A DNA stretch of 7,391 bases. It comes from Spirochaetaceae bacterium. GTDB taxonomy: Bacteria; Spirochaetota; Spirochaetia; Treponematales; Treponemataceae. The stretch covers positions 1 through 7,391 of the forward strand of contig JAISTZ010000120.1 in assembly GCA_031272345.1 (NCBI GenBank), in the 5' to 3' direction. The notes below the pieces were generated by a model that ran no database searches, had not been told where the DNA came from, and saw nothing but the letters and a program-made list of their open reading frames with translations. This document shows positions 1 through 5,211 of the stretch, piece by piece; position 1 is the stretch's first letter; each line of letters begins with the position of its first letter. A program made the position numbers and the translations under genes.

Positions 1-244
1 AGCACGTGTCCTTCCAGCCCAGGTCCGGGAGGTCCATCTCTACCATGATGTAACCGGGGAGGAATTTCTTTGTGCTGCTCTTCTTTTTGCCGTCCCGTAT
101 CTCCACCACCTCTTCCACGGGCACCTTGACCGAGAAGACGATCTCGTGGGAAAGTTCCCCCCGCTCGAGGAGTGAGTTAATCGTGCGTTCAACCTTTCCT
201 TCGTACCCCGTGTAGGTGTGAAGGATGTACCAGTTTTTTGCCAT
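1..244 (-). CDS. nusG: NusG, transcription elongation/antitermination factor (N-terminal 81 residues, runs off the left edge)
   Basis: The reading frame opens with ATG at 244-242 and stays open to base 1, giving 81 codons of what should be a protein of about 180 residues. The visible part is the NGN domain. It starts MAKNWYILHTYTGYEGKVE, the classic NusG opening, and continues through the FLPGYIMVEM strand near residues 63-72. NusG binds the RNA polymerase clamp, reduces pausing and couples polymerase to Rho or the ribosome. The RIP-like KOW domain lies outside the window. An AGAAGG (253-248 on the minus strand) sits just before the start with a short spacer. secE ends 14 nt upstream, so the gene is the last visible member of the tRNA-Thr/rpmG/tRNA-Trp/secE/nusG operon. 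Identification is firm; only the 3' end is missing. Confidence 0.95.
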   Translation of the reverse strand, partial: MAKNWYILHTYTGYEGKVERTINSLLERGELSHEIVFSVKVPVEEVVEIRDGKKKSSTKKFLPGYIMVEMDLPDLGWKDTC

Positions 245-258
245 CCGCCTTCTGCCCG

Positions 259-438
259 CTAAAAAATCAAATTCATCCCGGTAACAAACACGAGATCCAG
301 CACACCGAGAATCACCGCGATGATGAGGGTGGACAGGAGCACGACCCTGATCGACGACGCCACATCGGACCGGGAGGGCCACACGACCTTCTTCATCTCC
401 GCGGCGCAATCCTTTGCAAACTGGACGACCTTTTTCAT
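259..438 (-). CDS. secE: SecE, preprotein translocase subunit (59 aa)
   Basis: SecE clamps SecY in the SecYEG protein-conducting channel of the inner membrane. The frame runs ATG (438-436) to TAG (261-259) and encodes only 59 residues. It has the expected short bacterial SecE layout: an N-terminal amphipathic helix with the conserved KKVVWPSR stretch at residues 16-23, then a single membrane segment at about residues 30-53 (VVLLSTLIIAVILGVLDLVF), ending MNLIF. The length matches the minimal one-helix SecE of most bacteria, unlike the three-helix E. coli form. A GGGGG/AGGT stretch precedes the start. It lies 25 nt downstream of tRNA-Trp and 14 nt upstream of nusG, the usual secE-nusG pairing. 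Position and sequence agree, so the call is secure. Confidence 0.93.
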   Translation of the reverse strand: MKKVVQFAKDCAAEMKKVVWPSRSDVASSIRVVLLSTLIIAVILGVLDLVFVTGMNLIF

Positions 439-463
439 ACCTGACCCCCAGAACTTTGTTTCC

Positions 464-536
464 CAGGCCAGGAAGGATTCGAACCCTCAACATGCGGTTT
501 TGGAGACCGCCGTTCTACCATTGGAACTACTGACCT
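464..536 (-). tRNA. tRNA-Trp (anticodon CCA)
   Basis: A complete 73-nt cloverleaf can be folded. The acceptor stem is AGGTCAG/CTGGCCT with one G-U pair, the D stem GTTC/GAAC, the anticodon stem GCGGT/ACCGC around loop CTCCAAA (anticodon CCA, positions 34-36), and the T arm GAGGG-TTCGAAT-CCTTC. The discriminator base is G, as expected for bacterial tRNA-Trp. The CCA tail is not encoded (GGA follows) and must be added by nucleotidyltransferase. A36-A37 makes it a candidate for i6A/ms2i6A modification. It lies between rpmG and secE, a widespread position for this tRNA, and is probably cut out of the operon transcript. Confidence 0.97.
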
Positions 537-577
537 AAATTGTAAGGAACCGCCCGTATGCGACATTTTTCCGCGAA

Positions 578-751
578 TCACTTGGCTTTTGTTTCTTTGT
601 GAAGCGTATGTTTGCGGTCAAAGGGACAATACTTGTTGAGTTCCAGTTTGCCCTGAATGTTTTTTTTGTTTTTATAGGTGGTGTAGTTTTTGCGCTTGCA
701 TTCACTGCATTGGAGCGCGACAATTTCTACTGCCGTCTTTTTGCTCGCCAT
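578..751 (-). CDS. rpmG: 50S ribosomal protein L33
   Basis: The 57-residue product starts MASKKTAVEIVALQCSECK and carries the family signature NYTTYKNKKN (residues 22-31), then KLELNKYCP and RKHTLHKE. L33 binds 23S rRNA near the E site. ATG at 751-749 is preceded by AGGAG (761-757) with a 5-nt spacer, which fixes the start. Zinc-type L33 proteins have two Cys pairs. Here the first pair is intact (C15, C18) but the second has only C42, with Asp at 45, so the site is three-Cys or degenerate. The gene sits between tRNA-Thr and tRNA-Trp in the same orientation and shares their promoter. An overlapping minus-strand frame at 535-723 has no family features and is a shadow. Confidence 0.95.
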   Translation of the reverse strand: MASKKTAVEIVALQCSECKRKNYTTYKNKKNIQGKLELNKYCPFDRKHTLHKETKAK

Positions 752-765
752 AGATACTCCTCGTT

Positions 766-802
766 CCGGCGCTGAAGTTCAGCCCCCGCCGGCCTGGGCC
801 GG
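766..802 (-). promoter_or_regulatory. rpmG leader with two mutually exclusive hairpins
   Basis: In the minus-strand RNA between tRNA-Thr and rpmG, CCGGCC (802-797) can pair with GGCCGG (794-789). Alternatively CCGGC (792-788) can pair with GCCGG (770-766), enclosing a second stem GCTG/CAGC (783-780 with 774-771) and a four-G bulge (787-784). Both folds need bases 789-792, so they exclude each other. The AGGAG ribosome binding site of rpmG lies five bases further downstream (761-757) and is not itself paired. This is geometry seen in the sequence. A regulatory role, such as L33 feedback or tRNA processing, is inference. Confidence 0.35.
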
Positions 803-810
803 TGTTTTTT
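787..810 (+). terminator. Possible intrinsic terminator facing the plus strand (antisense to the operon)
   Basis: On the plus strand a GC-only inverted repeat (CCGGCC at 789-794, GGCCGG at 797-802, extendable by a C-G and a G-U pair) is followed after TG by six T residues (805-810). This is the layout of a Rho-independent terminator, but no plus-strand gene lies upstream. It would therefore act on antisense transcripts entering the tRNA-Thr region. The same repeat forms one of the two rpmG leader hairpins on the other strand, where no U tract follows it. Confidence 0.35.
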
Positions 811-820
811 GCCTCCGAAC
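811..820. repeat. 10-bp direct repeat of the tRNA-Thr 3' end
   Basis: GCCTCCGAAC at 811-820 is an exact second copy of 829-838, which is the 3' acceptor strand plus three T-stem bases of tRNA-Thr. The copies start 18 bp apart. A duplicated tRNA 3' end can mark a decayed second tRNA or an integration scar, but ten bases is short and no integrase is present nearby. Confidence 0.4.
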
Positions 821-827
821 CCATTCC

Positions 828-900
828 AGCCTCCGAACGGGATCGAACCGTTGACCTCAACCTTACCATGGTTGCGCTCTGCCGACTGAGCTACAGAGGC
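828..900 (-). tRNA. tRNA-Thr (anticodon GGT)
   Basis: A complete 73-nt cloverleaf is visible. The acceptor stem is GCCTCTG/CGGAGGC, the D arm GCTC-AGTCGGCA-GAGC, the anticodon stem CAACC/GGTTG around loop ATGGTAA (anticodon GGT, reading ACC and ACU), and the T arm AACGG-TTCGATC-CCGTT. The discriminator is T (U73), usual for bacterial tRNA-Thr. CCA is not encoded. U36 followed by A37 makes it a substrate for t6A37, the modification begun by the TsaC-type enzyme encoded just upstream. It is the first product of the operon, starting about 19 nt after the predicted transcription start. Confidence 0.97.
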
Positions 901-925
901 AAAAATTGAAATGCGCCGTCTTGCT

Positions 926-954
926 ATCATATTTGGGTTTTATAGTCTTGTCAA
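926..954 (-). promoter_or_regulatory. Sigma-70 promoter of the tRNA-Thr/rpmG/tRNA-Trp/secE/nusG operon
   Basis: Read on the minus strand, a perfect -35 box TTGACA (954-949) is followed after exactly 17 bp by TATGAT (931-926), one base off consensus TATAAT. Transcription should start near 919-920, about 19 nt before tRNA-Thr. A- and T-tracts at 966-985 lie at the -47 to -65 region and could act as an UP element. No other promoter of similar quality is visible on the minus strand, so it probably drives the whole operon. Confidence 0.88.
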
Positions 955-965
955 CAGAAAGAATC

Positions 966-985
966 AAAAAAAACGAATTTTTTTT
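966..985 (-). terminator. A8-TTCG-T8 hairpin after the tsaC gene; possible weak terminator and UP element
   Basis: Eight bases past the stop codon of the TsaC-type gene, the minus strand reads A8 (985-978), TTCG (977-974), T8 (973-966): a perfect eight-pair A-U stem closed by a UUCG tetraloop. The T8 arm is also the only U tract, so as a terminator it would be weak. It lies immediately upstream of the TTGACA box at 949-954, in the place of an UP element. The stretch may end one transcript while helping start the next. Confidence 0.4.
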
Positions 986-992
986 GTTTTTT

Positions 993-1598
993 TTATGAAA
1001 CCCTGACCGCTCCGGGCCGGATCAGGCGGTACCCGCCTTCCGTGACCTCCACAATGGTGGAGGGGACCGATTCCGGGGCCTCCCCGCCGTCGACGATGAG
1101 GGCGGCCTCCAGGGAAAACTCCTTCCAGATGGACAGGGCGTCCCCAAGGGGGGGGCGTCCCGTGCGGTTTGCGCTGGTTGAAAACACCGGAGCGCCCAGC
1201 CGGGCGATAACCTCCCTGAGCCAGGGGTCCCCGGGGCAGCGGAACGCGCAGGGGACGCCGCCGGACCTGCCCTCGGCTTGGGCTGCGGCATCCGCCAGGG
1301 GGACGATGACGGAGAGGGGGCCGGGCCATTTTTCGAGGAGGGTCCTGGGGATGGACGCGCCGGTGTAGCGGAAGATGTCCTCCGGTGCGGCGATCAGCCG
1401 GATCAGGGGCTTGGGCCCTTCACCGGGGGCGTCCCGGCCCTTGATGTGCTGAATCAGGGGCTCCGTGTCCGGGACGATTCCCGAAAGCCCGTAGATCGTG
1501 TCCGTCGGGAGGACCACACACTCCTTCGCCCTGAGAGCTTCCAGGGTGATTTCGATGGAGTCGCCCCGGCTTTTTTTGATGATGAGGGCTTCCATCAT
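993..1598 (-). CDS. TsaC/YrdC-type L-threonylcarbamoyladenylate synthase (Sua5/YrdC family)
   Basis: The enzyme makes threonylcarbamoyl-AMP from threonine, bicarbonate and ATP, the first step of t6A37 formation on ANN-decoding tRNAs; TsaD with TsaB/E then transfers it. Visible motifs are PTDTIYGL (residues 31-38), K53 and R55 of the KxR element, KPL (63-65), WPGPLSVI (91-98), R120-CP, STSAN (140-144), VPSTIV (178-183) and the ending RPGAV. At 201 residues it is a single YrdC domain without the extra C-terminal domain of Sua5. I start it at ATG 1598-1596, which overlaps the TGA of the upstream gene by ATGA. No ribosome binding site precedes it, so translation is probably coupled. An upstream in-frame extension to 1697 lies inside the neighbouring gene and has no family sequence. 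ATG at 1595 is an alternative start. Its substrate tRNA-Thr lies 92 bp downstream. Confidence 0.93.
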   Translation of the reverse strand: MMEALIIKKSRGDSIEITLEALRAKECVVLPTDTIYGLSGIVPDTEPLIQHIKGRDAPGEGPKPLIRLIAAPEDIFRYTGASIPRTLLEKWPGPLSVIVPLADAAAQAEGRSGGVPCAFRCPGDPWLREVIARLGAPVFSTSANRTGRPPLGDALSIWKEFSLEAALIVDGGEAPESVPSTIVEVTEGGYRLIRPGAVRVS

Positions 1599-2044
1599 TG
1601 CGGGGGGGTGTTTTCGAGGGACCGTTTTATGTCCGAGAGGAAGAACATCACGGCCATGAGGAGGGCCACGCAGATCCCCACGGTCTTGCAGACCCATTCG
1701 GGGAAGAACCGGATTTTCCCGTGCCTGAGGGCCGTGCCGGTGCTGTACACGGGCTGGGTCCTCTGGGGGATGCCGGTGATCTTGATGAGCCGCTCCCCCT
1801 CGGCCACATAGCCCAGTTTCTTGGCGTAGGCCCCGATCACCTCAGGGGAGTCCCGCAGGCCCAGGTATTCCAGTTCAAGTTCCCCGTTCAGGGCGGCTAT
1901 CTCGGCGGTCCGCAGGCTTACCTCCAGCATCTGGGCCTCCAACTGCTGTTCCGCCCACAGTCCGTTTTTTCCGGCCACCAGGGCCAGCGCAACATAGACC
2001 AGGGTTCCCGCAAAAATCGCCGCCAGGATTCGAATTTTGAACAT
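1595..2044 (-). CDS. FtsB/DivIC-like septum formation initiator protein with an extra C-terminal membrane segment
   Basis: The 149-residue product resembles FtsB/DivIC, small bitopic proteins that link FtsL and FtsQ in the divisome. In order it has a membrane helix at residues 4-24 (IRILAAIFAGTLVYVALALV), a coiled-coil-like stretch at about 30-62 rich in Leu, Glu and Ala, the family motif DSPEVIGAYAKKLGYV (65-80) and EGERLIKI. Unlike the usual family member it then has a second hydrophobic segment at about 118-137 and a short charged tail, which would bring the C terminus back to the cytoplasm. The start is uncertain: ATG at 2044 is chosen, but an in-frame TTG at 2053 would add three residues, and neither has a good ribosome binding site. 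The 3' end overlaps the TsaC-type gene by four bases. Assignment to the family is good; a cell-division role is inferred. Confidence 0.75.
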   Translation of the reverse strand: MFKIRILAAIFAGTLVYVALALVAGKNGLWAEQQLEAQMLEVSLRTAEIAALNGELELEYLGLRDSPEVIGAYAKKLGYVAEGERLIKITGIPQRTQPVYSTGTALRHGKIRFFPEWVCKTVGICVALLMAVMFFLSDIKRSLENTPPQ

Positions 2045-2171
2045 GATAATCAAAATAACGGCACGTTTCCCGCTTTCCTAAATCAAAAAAACATGTTAGC
2101 ATGGAGGGGGCCGGTGAATAGCCGCGCGCCGACTGCCGAAAAAGCAGGAGTTCATTAAACAGGAGTAAATA
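2045..2171. other. Divergent intergenic region between the minus- and plus-strand blocks
   Basis: This 127-bp gap must hold the start signals for two divergent transcripts, but I find no -35/-10 pair with good spacing on either strand. It is A/T-richer than its surroundings at 2041-2100 and contains the eight-base palindrome AACATGTT (2090-2097) next to a repeated CATG. Two AGGAG motifs (2146-2150 and 2161-2165) precede the plus-strand gene; only the second is placed to be its ribosome binding site. Confidence 0.4.
2161..2165 (+). promoter_or_regulatory. Ribosome binding site of the acidic repeat protein gene
   Basis: AGGAG lies six bases before the ATG at 2172, the best Shine-Dalgarno site in the plus-strand block. 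It fixes the start of the first gene of the cluster. The following genes lack comparable sites and appear to depend on coupling. Confidence 0.8.
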
Positions 2172-3305
2172 ATGGCGTTTGACAATGAAAATAACGATGA
2201 CCTTGGTCAATCCCAACTGGATAGTTTCGGCGTGTGGGTAAAAAAACCGCCCAGGGAAGCCGATACGGACCTGGCCGACGTCTTTGACGCCGGGGAGGAT
2301 ATATCCTTTGAGGACATACTAAAGGACGACCTGGAGCAGACCCCTGGAGAAGCCGCCCTCACGGAGGAAGCGCCCCCTGTGGATGAAGTCACCCTTGAGG
2401 AGGACTCTCCCCCGGCAGAGGACGACGCCTTCACCGGGGAAGCGCCCCCTGCGGAAGAAGCCGCCATCGGGGAGGAAGAACCGGCAATCGGCGACGACGC
2501 CTTCATTGAGGAGGGCCCGCCTGCGGAGGACGTCACCCTTGAGGAGGAGGCTCCCGCGGCAGAGGACGTCTCCTTCACCGGGGAAGCGCCCGCGGCCGAT
2601 GAGGTCACCCTTGGGGGGGAGGACTCCGCGGCAGAGGACATCGCCTTCACGGAGGAAGCGCCCCCTGTGGATGAAGTCACCCTTGAGGAGGAGGCTCCCG
2701 CGGCAGAGGACGTCGCCTTCACGGAGGAAGCGCCCCCTGTGGATGAAGTCACCCTTGAGGAGGCGTCCGCGGCCGGGGACACCGCCTTCACGGAGGAAGC
2801 GCCCCCGGCAGAGGATGCGGCCTTCACCGGAGAGGCGCGGTCTTCCGCGGCAACGCCGGGCAGGCGCGGCAAGGACCGGCCCGTGGCGGAGCTGACCGAG
2901 GCGAATCTGGAGGAAATTTTCAGCGAAATCGACGACCTCAGAAAAGAAATAAAGACCCTCAAGTCGAACGTCAAGGACCTGAAATCCCAAAGGCACACAA
3001 AAAAGCACTCGGCGAAGGCGTCATCGGAGCCCCAGGGGGAGGAACCGGCCGGTGATTCGGTCACCCTTTCCGCGGAGGAGATGAAGGACATCCTCGCGGG
3101 GCCCGATTTCCAGGAGGAGGGGCTCACCCTTCCCGAAGAAATCGACATCCCCAAACCGGGGGACATCACGGAGGAGATAAAATCCGTGCTCCTCTACATG
3201 GACAAGCTGCTCGAAAACCTCCCGAAAGAAAAAATCGAGGAATTCGCCCGGTCGGAATACTATGCAACCTACAAAAACCTCTTCAGCGAGCTGGGAATAG
3301 CCTGA
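2172..3305 (+). CDS. Acidic Glu/Ala/Pro repeat protein with coiled coil and C-terminal conserved-looking domain, function unknown
   Basis: I do not recognise a named family. The 377-residue product has no signal peptide or membrane segment, so it should be cytoplasmic. Four parts are visible. The N-terminal head contains LDSFGVWVKKPP (16-27) followed by an acidic stretch. A strongly acidic repeat region (about 62-229) is built of roughly fourteen 12-residue units of the type AFTEEAPPVDEV/TLEEEAPAAEDV. A heptad-like helix at about 240-275 (LRKEIKTLKSNVKDL) is followed by a basic Lys/His/Ser linker. The last 80 residues look like a folded helical domain containing IDIPKPGD (324-331), IKSVLLYMDKLLENLP (336-351) and the ending EEFARSEYYATYKNLFSELG. 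The non-repetitive ends suggest a spacer joining two interaction surfaces, a scaffold role being inference. It opens the plus-strand cluster, has a good AGGAG site, and its TGA overlaps the next ATG by one base. Confidence 0.85.
   Translation: MAFDNENNDDLGQSQLDSFGVWVKKPPREADTDLADVFDAGEDISFEDILKDDLEQTPGEAALTEEAPPVDEVTLEEDSPPAEDDAFTGEAPPAEEAAIGEEEPAIGDDAFIEEGPPAEDVTLEEEAPAAEDVSFTGEAPAADEVTLGGEDSAAEDIAFTEEAPPVDEVTLEEEAPAAEDVAFTEEAPPVDEVTLEEASAAGDTAFTEEAPPAEDAAFTGEARSSAATPGRRGKDRPVAELTEANLEEIFSEIDDLRKEIKTLKSNVKDLKSQRHTKKHSAKASSEPQGEEPAGDSVTLSAEEMKDILAGPDFQEEGLTLPEEIDIPKPGDITEEIKSVLLYMDKLLENLPKEKIEEFARSEYYATYKNLFSELGIA
2355..2858 (+). repeat. Tandem 36/72-bp coding repeats
   Basis: About fourteen tandem 36-bp units encode alternating half-repeats, giving a higher-order 72-bp period. 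The half-repeats are AFTEEAPPVDEV-like and TLEEEAPAAEDV-like. Copies at 2641-2691 and 2713-2763 are identical over 51 bases at a 72-bp offset, and the first copy near 2360-2400 shares most of that stretch. One unit near 2758-2790 has lost a codon. Variation stays in frame, so copy number can change without breaking the gene. The repeat also produces long open frames on the opposite strand that have no coding support. Confidence 0.9.
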
Positions 3306-3655
3306 TGGGGCTCCTGCAACGGGCGGCGTCGGAAATCCCCAGGGGGTCCCAGGGGACTCTCTTTCAAATCGACCTGGGGGACTCCTCTCCGGGGCCGGAG
3401 GCTTTGGCGGCCCTGTTCGATGGGTGCGCGGGGCTCTTCTCCCCGCCGAATGTCTGTGTGCTCGTGCCCGGCCGGTTCCTGCGGGCGGTTCTTTTCTCCG
3501 CCGGGGCCGTTGACTGCGGCCTCCTCAGGCTCCAGCTCCAGGCGGCCCTGGAGTCACTCCTTCCGGCGGAGACCCTGGGGGCCCTCCGGGTGCGCTCGCC
3601 GGGGGTAACCGGGTCAGCCTCGGCGGTCCGGGCCTTCCTCCACCCGGAAGAGTAG
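3305..3655 (+). CDS. Small protein of unknown function (116 aa) in the DUF115 cluster
   Basis: The family is not recognised. The ATG at 3305 overlaps the TGA of the preceding gene as TGATG, with only a weak purine stretch before it, so it is probably translated by re-initiation. Codon use has the same high G/C third positions as its neighbours and the frame ends 14 nt before the next gene, which supports it being real. The sequence lacks signal peptide and membrane helices. It has a hydrophobic core resembling alternating strands and a helix, with VCVLVPGRFLRAVLFSAGAVD at about residues 50-70 followed by a leucine-rich helix (LLRLQLQAALESLLP). Position suggests a role with the repeat protein upstream or the DUF115 pair downstream; this is context only. 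Confidence 0.75.
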   Translation: MGLLQRAASEIPRGSQGTLFQIDLGDSSPGPEALAALFDGCAGLFSPPNVCVLVPGRFLRAVLFSAGAVDCGLLRLQLQAALESLLPAETLGALRVRSPGVTGSASAVRAFLHPEE

Positions 3656-3669
3656 CCGGGGGCGGGAGC

Positions 3670-5211
3670 GTGGAATCCGGCCCTGCCCCGGAGATGGGGA
3701 CGGCAAAAAACGGCGCCCCCGTGTGCTCGGTCCGGGGGGTCCGCCTTCACTCCCTCTACGACCCGGTCCGCGAGGCGAGCCGGTTCGCCGAGGCGGAAAA
3801 GAACCGCCTGGTTTCCCAAAATCTCTCCCCCGCCCTGATTTTCATCACCGAACCGGCCCTTTCCTACACGGCGGAAATTTTCCACGGCCTCTTCCCCGGG
3901 GCCAGGGTCTGCGCGGTCAGGTACACCCGCTCCTTCGACCGCTGGAACACGGGCTGGGACAGGGTGTTCTACGCCTGCGGCACAACGGGGGAGGCCCTGG
4001 GGGAGGCCCTCTTCGCGGCCTTCGGGGAGGAGGCCCTGTGTTCGGCGGCCTTCCTGTCCTGGGGGGCTTCGGAACGGGCCTTCCCCTCCGAATCGGAGCT
4101 GGCCTGGGGGGGCATAAAGGCCGCGGTGGAAAAGAGCCGGGACGTGCTCGCCACCAGGGAGTATTTTTCCCTCCGGTGGCTTAAAAACGCGCTCCGGTTC
4201 TGCGGGGACGTGGGGAGGATCGCCCGGTTCGCCCCGGGGGACTCCCCGGTGCTGATAGCCGCGTCGGGGCCGTCCCTGGGGGGGGTGATTCCCTTCATCC
4301 GGGAGCGGGGGGAGGACTTCTTCATCATCGCCCTCTCCTCAGCCTGGGGGACCCTGCGCTCCGCGGACATCCACTGCGGCCTCTGTGTCGCCACGGACGG
4401 CGGATTCTGGGCGAAGGAGCTGCTCTCCCCCTCAGGGGGAGATTCCGGGCCGCGCCCGGTGTTCGCCCTCTCCCCGGAGAGCGCCCTCCCCGGGGGGCTC
4501 CTCAGGGAATCCCCGGTCCTCCCCCTCTCCTACCCGGATTCTTCTCTTGCAAAGACCCTCCTCGCCCTCAGGGGAATCCCCCCGGTGACCGTGGAGCGGA
4601 ACGGCACCGTGTCGGGCACGGCCCTCTCCCTGGCCTTCGCCCTTTCCGCGGGACCCGTGTTCTTCTGCGGCCTGGACCTGGCTCCGGGCGCGGGCTACCA
4701 GCACGCCCTCCCCAACCCCAGGGAGGACCGGGAGCGCCGGGGTGACGGCAGACTTTCCCCCCTGGCCGGACGGCTTGCACAGGAGGGATTCCAGGCCCAG
4801 GGCGCCCTGGGCCTCTACCGGCGGTGGTTCGCCGCCAGGGTCTTCCCCAGGGGGGTCTACCGGATTTCCGCCGGGCCCTACGTCGCGCCCCTGGGGACGA
4901 TTCGGGACATTTCCCCGGCGGAGTACGACGCCCTGTGTTTGAAGGGGGGGCGCAAACCCCGGCTTTCGGCCCTGGAGACTCCTTCCGGGGACACAGGGGC
5001 CGTCGCGGAGGCCCTCCGGGCCGACCTGGGGCGAGTCAAACAGGGGGAAGATCCCCGTGTTTTTTCCCTGGGGGAACTGTTCCCCGCGGGGTACACGAGG
5101 GCCCTCCGCTCCCTCCACAGGGAGGCGGAACTGGACGCCCTCAGGGACAGGACCGCCGGGCGGATCGAGGAGCTCCTCTCCTTTCTGGGTTCGATCTGGG
5201 GGGCCGAATGA
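3670..5211 (+). CDS. MptE-like / motility-associated factor (DUF115) protein, first paralogue
   Basis: This 513-residue protein belongs to the DUF115 family (6-hydroxymethylpterin diphosphokinase MptE-like; includes the Maf flagellin glycosylation factors). The nucleotide-binding-like core is visible: VLIAASGPSL (194-203), then FFIIALSSAWGTLRSADI and the acidic motif CVATDGGFW (239-247), with D243 as likely metal/phosphate ligand. Further on, GTVSGTALSLAFAL (312-325) leads to VFFCGLDLAPG (330-340). Residues 22-130 form a separate N-terminal domain, and the C-terminal 100 residues look helical. There is no signal or membrane segment. The start is uncertain: GTG at 3670 has GGGAG only one base away; ATG at 3694 is in frame, and conserved-looking sequence begins only at about residue 23. 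Its TGA overlaps the second paralogue by ATGA. Whether it is a glycosyltransferase or a pterin-type enzyme cannot be told from sequence. Confidence 0.88.
   Translation: MESGPAPEMGTAKNGAPVCSVRGVRLHSLYDPVREASRFAEAEKNRLVSQNLSPALIFITEPALSYTAEIFHGLFPGARVCAVRYTRSFDRWNTGWDRVFYACGTTGEALGEALFAAFGEEALCSAAFLSWGASERAFPSESELAWGGIKAAVEKSRDVLATREYFSLRWLKNALRFCGDVGRIARFAPGDSPVLIAASGPSLGGVIPFIRERGEDFFIIALSSAWGTLRSADIHCGLCVATDGGFWAKELLSPSGGDSGPRPVFALSPESALPGGLLRESPVLPLSYPDSSLAKTLLALRGIPPVTVERNGTVSGTALSLAFALSAGPVFFCGLDLAPGAGYQHALPNPREDRERRGDGRLSPLAGRLAQEGFQAQGALGLYRRWFAARVFPRGVYRISAGPYVAPLGTIRDISPAEYDALCLKGGRKPRLSALETPSGDTGAVAEALRADLGRVKQGEDPRVFSLGELFPAGYTRALRSLHREAELDALRDRTAGRIEELLSFLGSIWGAE

Noticed and set aside
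238..538. Plus-strand open frames of 68 and 72 codons over nusG, secE and tRNA-Trp
   Set aside because: They run antisense through genes that are unmistakable on the minus strand.
1148..1155. G8 tract in the tsaC gene (also G7 at 1602-1608, 4944-4950 and 6193-6199) as phase-variation switches
   Set aside because: G runs of this size are common throughout this GC-rich window, including essential genes, so they probably reflect base composition. The tract at 1602-1608 near the ftsB-like stop would be the only one worth testing.
2101..2121. Six-codon upstream ORF (MEGAGE) before the acidic repeat gene
   Set aside because: It has no ribosome binding site and no attenuation-type codons, and is short enough to arise by chance.
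2207..3169. Long minus-strand open frame (320 aa, Ser/Ala-rich) opposite the acidic repeat gene
   Set aside because: It is the mirror of the tandem repeats: periodic and low complexity, without a ribosome binding site or family sequence, while the plus-strand gene has an AGGAG site and conserved-looking ends.
4824..5207. 128-codon upstream extension of the second DUF115 gene
   Set aside because: It lies wholly inside the first DUF115 gene in another frame and is Gly/Arg/Pro-rich without motifs. The ATGA overlap at 5208 gives a natural start.
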